Positions 1 to 4,964 of a stretch of 5,112 bases of DNA are shown here, one piece after another; the first letter of the stretch is position 1, and each line of letters begins with the position of its first letter. The DNA lies in the NCBI GenBank assembly GCA_011524615.1, contig WTJZ01000013.1, forward strand, positions 5,650 to 10,761, in the 5' to 3' direction. The translations under genes and the position numbers were made by a program. The DNA comes from Akkermansiaceae bacterium. GTDB taxonomy: Bacteria; Verrucomicrobiota; Verrucomicrobiia; Verrucomicrobiales; Akkermansiaceae. The notes below the pieces were generated by a model. The model was not told the DNA's origin. It made no database searches and saw only the letters and a list, made by a program, of their open reading frames with translations.

Positions 1-489
1 ATCCTCTGGTGGCGCATCAATCGGAAAGAGGATGAGGACGGGTTCGGTATCCAGTTGATCGAGCGCCCAGTCGCAGATGGTATCGGGATTATCGGGGCGT
101 ATCTCTTCCCCCGAGATCGGGTCGTACCCTTTGGCGAGTCTCGCATAGAGGAGCTTGAGGTAATCATTGAGCTCGGTCAGGGTGCCCACGGTCGAGCGTG
201 AGGTACGGATCGCATTCTTTTGCTCGATCGCGATCGCTGGCGGGATGCCCTCGATCTTATCCACCGCAGGCTTATCCATACGATCAAAGAATTGTCGTAC
301 GTAGGGGGAAAAGGTCTCTACATAGCGACGTTGCCCCTCGGCATAGAGTGTTTGGAACGCAAGCGAGGACTTCCCTGACCCTGAGGGACCCGTAACGACG
401 GTGAGTTGTCCAGTCGGGATCTCTAGATCTAGATTCTTGAGGTTATTCTGGCGGACACCCTTGAGTTTGATTGCTTGCGGTTTACTCAC
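1..489 (-). CDS. uvrA: UvrA-type excinuclease ABC subunit A, N-terminal part (cut by window edge)
   Basis: This is the first 163 codons of a DNA-damage recognition ATPase of nucleotide excision repair, which acts in the cytoplasm with UvrB and UvrC. The reading frame is open to the left edge, so the gene is partial by windowing. Visible motifs are the opening GVRQNNLKNLDLEIP (residues 11-25), the Walker A loop GPSGSGKSS (34-42), the signature LYAEGQRRYVE (48-58), EGIPPAIAIEQ (80-90) and RSTVGTLTELNDYL (98-111). The GTG start at 489-487 is preferred because it matches the normal UvrA N-terminus and an in-frame TGA lies about 12 codons upstream. No clear Shine-Dalgarno is seen. The TFSPYVRQFF stretch (59-68), where E. 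coli UvrA has SLSAYARQFL, and the absence of a CxxC pair around residues 120-130 suggest a divergent or paralogous UvrA. The family is certain; the subclass is inference. Confidence 0.93.
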   Translation of the reverse strand, partial: MSKPQAIKLKGVRQNNLKNLDLEIPTGQLTVVTGPSGSGKSSLAFQTLYAEGQRRYVETFSPYVRQFFDRMDKPAVDKIEGIPPAIAIEQKNAIRTSRSTVGTLTELNDYLKLLYARLAKGYDPISGEEIRPDNPDTICDWALDQLDTEPVLILFPIDAPPED

Positions 490-667
490 GCCGTTACTTA
501 ACCGCAGATTCTCGAGATTTCACGGATGAATTTTCAGAAAGTTTTACCGAGGGAGAGCCGCGTCATCTCGAGAGGATGATCATCAGGATACGAGAGAGCG
601 GATAATCATCCTGCTTTGTGATGGATATGGTGTCTAATGGTTTGATAAACTACGACGTATTATAAGT
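490..667. promoter_or_regulatory. Divergent intergenic region between uvrA and the sulfatase gene
   Basis: These 178 bp must hold the start signals of both divergent genes. An identical 8-bp palindrome, TCTCGAGA, occurs at 510-517 and 566-573. The 10-bp palindrome GATGATCATC (575-584) recurs as GATAATCATC (601-610). A repeat-like fragment lies at 498-530, beginning TTAACCGCA like the right-end repeats and continuing with a TTTCACGGATGAA stretch. Upstream of the sulfatase ATG the DNA is AT-rich, with a TATTAT hexamer at 658-663, but I find no well-spaced -35 for it. A weak alternative is TGGATA (622-627), 16 bp, GATAAA (644-649). No recognisable SOS box or other named operator is seen. The regulatory role is inferred from position and symmetry. 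Confidence 0.4.
574..611. repeat. Imperfect inverted repeat in the divergent promoter region
   Basis: GGATGATCATC (574-584) pairs with GATAATCATCC (601-611) over 11 positions with one mismatch (C581 opposite A604), leaving a 16-nt loop. The inner decamers are also direct repeats of each other 26 bp apart, because each is almost self-complementary. This could be a paired operator or a hairpin in the 5' region of the sulfatase transcript. Only the symmetry is seen; function is inference. Confidence 0.5.
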
Positions 668-2047
668 ATGAAACTACTCTATACCCTGCTAGCGACTCTC
701 AGCCTTGCCTCAGCGGAGAGCCGATTACCAAATATTGTTTACATCATCGCAGATGATCTAGGGTATGGAGATCTCTCTTGCTACGGGCAAGAGCACTTTG
801 AGACCCCGAATCTGGATCAGATGGCCGCTGAAGGCATGCGGTTCACCTCCCACTACTCCGGGAGTACAGTATGTGCGCCTTCCAGGAGTGCTCTTATGAC
901 GGGACAAGATACTGGTCATACCTTTCTCCGAGGAAACGGGGCTCACCAATTACGTCCTACGGATACGACCGTAGCGGAGCTCTTGAAGAAAGCGGGCTAC
1001 CGCACCGGGATGGTGGGGAAATCTTGTGTCACAGGAAATACGATGGACCCACAGGCTCCGCATGTCGCAGGGTTCGATTACTTCTGGGGGACTCTGAGCC
1101 ACAGAACTGCTCATTACCATTACCCTAAGAGTGTGTTCTCTCAGGGGAAGGTGGTGCCCATCCCTGGGAATAACGGGAAGACTGGATCAGTATACATTCA
1201 GGATCGATACACAGAGAAGTCCTTAGAATTTATCGAGGAGTCGCAAGAGCAACCGTTCTTCCTATTGCTGGCCTATAGTGTGCCACATGCTACGCTACAG
1301 GCTCCTCCAGAGGCGGTCGAACCATTTATCGGTACCTTTGAGGACGAAGTCAGCTATGCTGGAGATCACTATCTCGCCTGTGAGCATGTTAAGGCTACAC
1401 ATGCTGCGATGGTTACTCGATTGGACCAGCATGTAGGTCAGGTCATGGCCAAGCTGAAGGAGCTAGGGCTAGAGGAGAATACCCTCATCTGCTTCACGAG
1501 TGATAATGGGTCGCATACGGAAGGGGGATACCACTTTGATCTGTTAAAGTCTAATGGAGAACTCCGAGGAGGTAAGCGCGACCTCTATGAGGGTGGGATT
1601 CGTGTCCCGTTTATTGTGAAGTGGCCTCATGTCGTAGCTGAGGGGGCGATCTCGGAGCATGTCTCCGCCTTCTGGGACTTCATGCCGACAGTCTGTGAGA
1701 TCTCGGGAGTGTCTGCACCAGAGAATATCCAAGGACTCTCCTACCTCCCTACGCTCAAAGGGGCAACCCAACCCAAGCACCAGTACCTCTATTGGGAGCT
1801 CACAGAGAAAGGAGGGCGTGTAGCTCTGAGACAAGGCGAGTGGAAGGTTGTTCGTTATAATGTACGTAACAGAAAGCAGAAGGCTAAGTATGAGCTCTAT
1901 AATCTGGCAGAAGATCTCAGTGAGCAGCATGATGTCGCCGCTCAGCATCCTGATAAGGTCAAGGAACTCGTCTCGCTACTCAAATCAGCACGAACCAAAA
2001 GTCCGATCAATAAGTGGAATATGATCCTAGAGGATAAAGTGCAGTAA
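668..2047 (+). CDS. Secreted type I (formylglycine-dependent) sulfatase, arylsulfatase-like
   Basis: This 459-residue enzyme is predicted to hydrolyse sulfate esters outside the cytoplasm. A Sec signal peptide covers residues 1-16, with a hydrophobic core LLYTLLATLSLA, an ASA cleavage site before E17 and no twin arginine or lipobox. The alkaline phosphatase-like sulfatase fold follows: NIVYIIADDLGYGD (22-35) supplies metal-binding D29/D30, and VCAPSRSALMTGQ (68-80) contains the CxPSR motif in which C69 would be converted to formylglycine by an activating enzyme not encoded here. Other core elements are SVPHATLQAP (H207), TSDNGSH (D279/N280) and GGKRDLYEGGIRVPF (K303). The usual GKWxxG block is GKSCVTG (117-123), lacking the tryptophan. 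Length is normal for the family. The start is fixed by the signal peptide although no Shine-Dalgarno precedes it, so translation may be leaderless or SD-independent. The substrate (sulfated polysaccharide or other) cannot be told from the sequence. A terminator follows, so the gene appears monocistronic. Confidence 0.95.
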   Translation: MKLLYTLLATLSLASAESRLPNIVYIIADDLGYGDLSCYGQEHFETPNLDQMAAEGMRFTSHYSGSTVCAPSRSALMTGQDTGHTFLRGNGAHQLRPTDTTVAELLKKAGYRTGMVGKSCVTGNTMDPQAPHVAGFDYFWGTLSHRTAHYHYPKSVFSQGKVVPIPGNNGKTGSVYIQDRYTEKSLEFIEESQEQPFFLLLAYSVPHATLQAPPEAVEPFIGTFEDEVSYAGDHYLACEHVKATHAAMVTRLDQHVGQVMAKLKELGLEENTLICFTSDNGSHTEGGYHFDLLKSNGELRGGKRDLYEGGIRVPFIVKWPHVVAEGAISEHVSAFWDFMPTVCEISGVSAPENIQGLSYLPTLKGATQPKHQYLYWELTEKGGRVALRQGEWKVVRYNVRNRKQKAKYELYNLAEDLSEQHDVAAQHPDKVKELVSLLKSARTKSPINKWNMILEDKVQ

Positions 2048-2055
2048 AGAGGCCG

Positions 2056-2085
2056 CTAGTGAGGGATCATCTCCCTCGCTAGTTT
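2056..2085 (+). terminator. Hairpin terminator after the sulfatase gene
   Basis: CTAGTGAGGGA (2056-2066) pairs with TCCCTCGCTAG (2072-2082) as an 11-bp stem with one G-T wobble and a 5-nt loop, starting 9 bp after the sulfatase stop. Only a short T run (2083-2085) follows, so termination may be moderate. It separates the sulfatase from the trpD-tatC unit. Confidence 0.7.
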
Positions 2086-2113
2086 ACCGATTCCTTTGGT
2101 CAGGTCTGATACT

Positions 2114-2142
2114 CTGAGAGAGGGGCAGGGGGGGAGAATAAT
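2114..2142 (+). promoter_or_regulatory. Candidate sigma-70-type promoter for trpD-tatC
   Basis: CTGAGA (2114-2119, 4 of 6 matches to TTGACA) is followed by a 17-bp spacer and AATAAT (2137-2142, 5 of 6 matches to TATAAT). Transcription would begin near 2149, between the upstream terminator and the first gene of the pair. The spacer contains G4 and G7 runs. Spacing and hexamers are visible; promoter use is inferred. Confidence 0.35.
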
Positions 2143-2204
2143 AGTGTCAGGAAGATTGATTTTGTAGTTAACAAGGGGGGGGAAGTGTGGCAAAAGGACT
2201 CAAT

Positions 2205-3254
2205 ATGTCTGATCACCTTCTGAATGTATTATTGGCGAAGCGGGAGCTTACGGTTGATGAGGTAAGGGAGTTTGCCGAGGTCCTCCTAGATGAGAGTGTG
2301 GCAGATGAAGAGAAGGCTGGGTTATTACGAGCATTGACCGCTAAGGGGGAGACCGCAGATGAGATCACCGCCTTTGTGAATTGCTTTCTAGAGAAGGCTC
2401 GTAAGCCAGACTTTAGCGCTGTGACAGACGGGTACCCAACGATCGATGTCTGTGGTACAGGAGGCGATAAGTTAGATTTGTTCAATGTCTCTACCACTTC
2501 GATGTTTGTGATCGCGGCGGGTGGCGCGAAGGTGATTAAGCACGGGAACAGAGGCGTGACATCTCTGTCTGGTAGCTCGGACGTGCTCCAGGAGTTAGGC
2601 ATCCCTATGCAGGCGAGCGATGAGCAGTTAGCGCAGTGTCTGGAGCAGGCAAATGTGTGCTTCCTCTTTGCTCCTCAGTTTCACCCTGCCTTTAAGGCGG
2701 TGGTAGGAGTCCGTACCTTATTAGCCCAAGAGGGGATTCATACGATCTTTAACCTCATCGGGCCATTACTAAACCCTGCGAGCCCTCAGTACCAAATGGT
2801 CGGGGTGACGATGGAGGCTCGCACGGCTGACTTTGCCCAGATTCTAAAGAATCTAGGTCGGGAGCAGGTCTTTGCCGTCACAGGGCATACCGCCGATGGG
2901 CGCCCTGTAGATGAGTTCTCTAACCTAGGGCTCAACAACTTGTATAAGGCTAAGCCGCATAAGGATGAGATTAAGTTACACCCCTTGACCCCGGCGGAGC
3001 TAGGACTCCCTGAGGCGAAGCTCGAGGAGATGGCTGGCGGGAACCCGGCTGAAAATGCGGCGACATTACGCGCGATCCTCTCTGGAGAAGAGCGAGGCGC
3101 TAAGCGTGAGATCGTGTTGCTGAATGCGGGCGCAGGCCTCGCTTGTTGTAACGTCGTGGACCGAATCGAAGAAGGGATTGCCTTAGCCGCAGAATTGATC
3201 GACTCTGGGCAAGCATTACGACAGCTCGAGGCCTTGCAATCTGTATTTAAGTAG
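2205..3254 (+). CDS. trpD: Anthranilate phosphoribosyltransferase
   Basis: This enzyme transfers the phosphoribosyl group of PRPP to anthranilate, the second committed step of tryptophan synthesis, in the cytoplasm. Numbering is from the ATG at 2205 (349 residues, normal family length). The N-terminal helical domain spans about 1-70. It is followed by the PRPP-binding loop DVCGTGGD (81-88), FNVSTTS (93-99), the KHGNR motif (112-116), SGSSDVL (122-128), FAPQFHPA (155-162) with R170 in the anthranilate-binding position, FNLIGPLLNPA (182-192) and the metal-binding VDEFS (235-239). I prefer ATG 2205 because AAGGA (2194-2198) lies 6 nt upstream. An in-frame GTG at 2187, preceded by a G8 run, would add MAKGLN. 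Compared with the E. coli type, about three residues are inserted between R170 and FNLIG, and the usual RT before IFN is HT. No other trp gene lies in the window. tatC follows after 11 bp, so the two are probably co-transcribed. A TrpD-like paralog with another acceptor is possible but less likely. Confidence 0.92.
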   Translation: MSDHLLNVLLAKRELTVDEVREFAEVLLDESVADEEKAGLLRALTAKGETADEITAFVNCFLEKARKPDFSAVTDGYPTIDVCGTGGDKLDLFNVSTTSMFVIAAGGAKVIKHGNRGVTSLSGSSDVLQELGIPMQASDEQLAQCLEQANVCFLFAPQFHPAFKAVVGVRTLLAQEGIHTIFNLIGPLLNPASPQYQMVGVTMEARTADFAQILKNLGREQVFAVTGHTADGRPVDEFSNLGLNNLYKAKPHKDEIKLHPLTPAELGLPEAKLEEMAGGNPAENAATLRAILSGEERGAKREIVLLNAGAGLACCNVVDRIEEGIALAAELIDSGQALRQLEALQSVFK

Positions 3255-3265
3255 AAAGAGAAATT
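3255..3265 (+). promoter_or_regulatory. Ribosome binding site of tatC in the trpD-tatC gap
   Basis: The whole 11-bp gap is taken up by AAAGAG (3255-3260) and a 5-nt spacer before the tatC ATG. It is a modest purine-rich Shine-Dalgarno that supports the chosen start and leaves no room for a separate promoter or terminator, consistent with a shared transcript. Confidence 0.5.
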
Positions 3266-4705
3266 ATGTTCTTATTAACGAAGTTATTTGATCTCCGAGG
3301 AGGGGGGGACGCTGAGGATGAAAAGCCATTCCTCGAGCACTTAGAGGACCTCCGTTCGACTATTATTAAGATTCTTTTGACTCTCATCATTGGGTTCTCG
3401 CTGTGCTTCGGCTTTCGTAATAACCTGATGGAGCTCATGCGCGCGCCGATTGACGGGGTGTGGCAGTTACAGCTTGAGAAGTCGCTCTATGGCTTGCCTA
3501 AGAAGGTGTCCGCGGGGACCTGGGAGCGCGCCACCAAGGCGGCCTCAGATGGGAATGAGCTCTCAGAGAGCCAGCAGCAACACTTTTACAGCAGTCTCGC
3601 GGATGGAGATCTCGACTTTCCGTTCCATGTAGAGGCGGTGAAGTATTACCGTACGGTCATAGCAGTCAAGGGGCTGAAGAAGCAGAAGGCGTATATCGAG
3701 GCGATTCCTGATATTTCGCCTGAGATGAAGGAGCAGTTAGTGGGGTTAGCGGAGAGTTTCGATGCGAATAAGGGGCTGGCTCCCGATCCCGATTCTAATT
3801 CACGCAAGAGAACCGTCTTCATGCAGTCACTGAATCCGACTGAGGGCTTTATGCTCTCCTTTAAGCTCGCCATGTATGCGGGGATTGCAGTCACCTTTCC
3901 TTTCCTCTTATTCTTCATTCTACAGTTTATCTTACCCGGACTGCATAAGAATGAGCGCAAGGCGCTATGGCCAGCATTAGCGATTGGTTTTGGGCTGTTC
4001 CTGACGGGAGTATTCTTCTCATACCTGGTCGTCCTGCCACGAGTACTCGAGTTCTTCTCGACCTTCTCTGGGGAGATGGGGATTAGTAATGACTGGAGAA
4101 TTGGAGAGTATATCTCATTCGCGACCCAGTTTGTCTTGATCTTTGGGGTGGCCTTTGAGCTGCCAGTAGTGGTGATGACTCTTGTGGTGCTCGGTGTGAT
4201 GGAGTACCAGATTATGGCTAAGTCGAGAGCGTATGCTGTGATCGGGATCTTAGTGATCGCGGCTGTGATCACGCCGACTCCGGACATTATGACCCTAGGC
4301 TTACTCGCAGGGCCTATGTACTTGCTCTATGAACTCTGTATCGTCCTCGCATGGTTTGTGGAGCGTAAGCGACGTAAGCAAGATGCGATCGAACTCGCAG
4401 CGGAAAAGGAGCGCGTACAGAAGCTCCTCGCGGAGATCGAGGCTGAAGATGATCTCATCCACCAGCAATATGAAGCAGATGAATGGGATCACGACCACTA
4501 CCATGAAGGCATGGAAGACGACCATGGCGCTCTAGAAGAGCATGAAGAACACGATAGTGCCCCAGTCATCGCAGCCCCGATGGGGCAGGTCGCACATGAA
4601 ACCGACTTCGCCGATCTAGAAGGAGAAGAGCGCGCCCTAGACCCAGAGGCTGAAGCCCGAGAGGCCGGCGAGCCCGAGGAGGACTCTGATAAGAGTTCTT
4701 CATAA
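3266..4705 (+). CDS. tatC: Sec-independent protein translocase TatC, enlarged form
   Basis: TatC is the inner-membrane receptor that binds twin-arginine signal peptides and works with TatA/TatB to export folded proteins. Family signatures are FLEHLEDLR (22-30), LNPTEGFMLSFKLA (189-202), FILPGLHKNERKALWP (221-236, E230 in the first cytoplasmic loop), GVAFELPVVV (294-303) and AVITPTPDIMT (333-343). Membrane segments are about 31-50, 199-223, 237-257, 283-310, 322-338 and 341-364, the expected six. At 479 residues it is far longer than the usual roughly 250. The first periplasmic loop (about 51-190) carries some 100 extra soluble residues, and a tail of about 115 residues (365-479) follows the last helix: a charged helical, possibly coiled-coil part (366-402), a His/Asp/Glu-rich part (405-430) and an acidic end. 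The N-terminal HLxELR motif has D28 where E. coli has E15. A G7 run lies in codons 12-14. The gene ends in TAA TAG. No tatA or tatB is visible. Identity is secure; the role of the additions is unknown. Confidence 0.95.
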   Translation: MFLLTKLFDLRGGGDAEDEKPFLEHLEDLRSTIIKILLTLIIGFSLCFGFRNNLMELMRAPIDGVWQLQLEKSLYGLPKKVSAGTWERATKAASDGNELSESQQQHFYSSLADGDLDFPFHVEAVKYYRTVIAVKGLKKQKAYIEAIPDISPEMKEQLVGLAESFDANKGLAPDPDSNSRKRTVFMQSLNPTEGFMLSFKLAMYAGIAVTFPFLLFFILQFILPGLHKNERKALWPALAIGFGLFLTGVFFSYLVVLPRVLEFFSTFSGEMGISNDWRIGEYISFATQFVLIFGVAFELPVVVMTLVVLGVMEYQIMAKSRAYAVIGILVIAAVITPTPDIMTLGLLAGPMYLLYELCIVLAWFVERKRRKQDAIELAAEKERVQKLLAEIEAEDDLIHQQYEADEWDHDHYHEGMEDDHGALEEHEEHDSAPVIAAPMGQVAHETDFADLEGEERALDPEAEAREAGEPEEDSDKSSS

Positions 4706-4721
4706 TAGTGCGATAGCTCTC

Positions 4722-4773
4722 ATCAACAAGACGAACCCTGTGGTGCGATGGCATCACAGGGTTCTTTGTTGAT
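4722..4773. terminator. Strong, probably bidirectional terminator after tatC
   Basis: GAACCCTGTGGTGC (4733-4746) pairs with GCATCACAGGGTTC (4751-4764) in a 14-bp stem with one G-T wobble and a GATG tetraloop. TTTGTT follows directly. Outside it, ATCAACAA (4722-4729) is the exact reverse complement of TTGTTGAT (4766-4773), which gives T-rich tails on both strands. It ends the trpD-tatC transcript and could also stop transcription arriving from the right. Confidence 0.85.
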
Positions 4774-4782
4774 ACAGTGCAG

Positions 4783-4885
4783 GCTAGCTGTAATGCTTCA
4801 CTAAGTTCGAGTAGAGTGACTGTGAGCTTAGGCCCTGCAGAGACTTAACCGCAAAGCCGCCAAGACGCAAAAGATTGGGAAGGTG
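4783..4885. repeat. Intergenic modular repeat, copy 1 (short form)
   Basis: The copy opens with GCTAGC (4783-4788), then TCACT (4798-4802), a 26-nt block (4803-4828) matching copy 2 at 21 positions, and the 55-bp core 4831-4885 that is identical in copy 2. The core starts GGCCCTGCAGAGACTTAACC and contains three 8-bp units at 4850-4873 (CGCAAAGC, CGCCAAGA, CGCAAAAG). TCACT and AGTGA (4815-4819) can pair. Repeats of this base style are common between genes in Verrucomicrobiota and related phyla, from general knowledge; their function is unknown to me. No transposase or terminal duplication is seen. Confidence 0.85.
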
Positions 4886-4964
4886 AGAGCCTCCTCGTAC
4901 TGTCGGAAGATTGTCCACGGAATGACGCGGAAGAGTGCGGAAATTTTTGGTGAGTACCGAGGTT

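Noticed and set aside
198..395. Plus-strand 65-codon open frame
   Set aside because: It overlaps the uvrA coding sequence on the other strand, and its composition follows the conserved UvrA codons.
490..667. LexA/SOS box upstream of uvrA
   Set aside because: No CTGT-N8-ACAG or GAAC-N4-GTTC-type sequence is present; the TCTCGAGA palindromes do not match a LexA site I know.
668..727. Twin-arginine signal peptide on the sulfatase, linking it to tatC
   Set aside because: The N-terminus is MKLLYT with no RR pair before the hydrophobic core; it looks like a Sec signal.
1544..1948. Minus-strand 134-codon open frame
   Set aside because: It is antisense to the well-supported sulfatase and has no recognisable domain or start signal.
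2048..2186. Riboswitch or trp attenuator before trpD
   Set aside because: There is no short Trp-rich leader peptide and no competing hairpin set; the only clear hairpin belongs to the end of the sulfatase gene.
3646..4287. Minus-strand 213-codon open frame
   Set aside because: It lies entirely antisense to tatC; its hydrophobic stretches mirror the TatC membrane segments and no family motif is seen.
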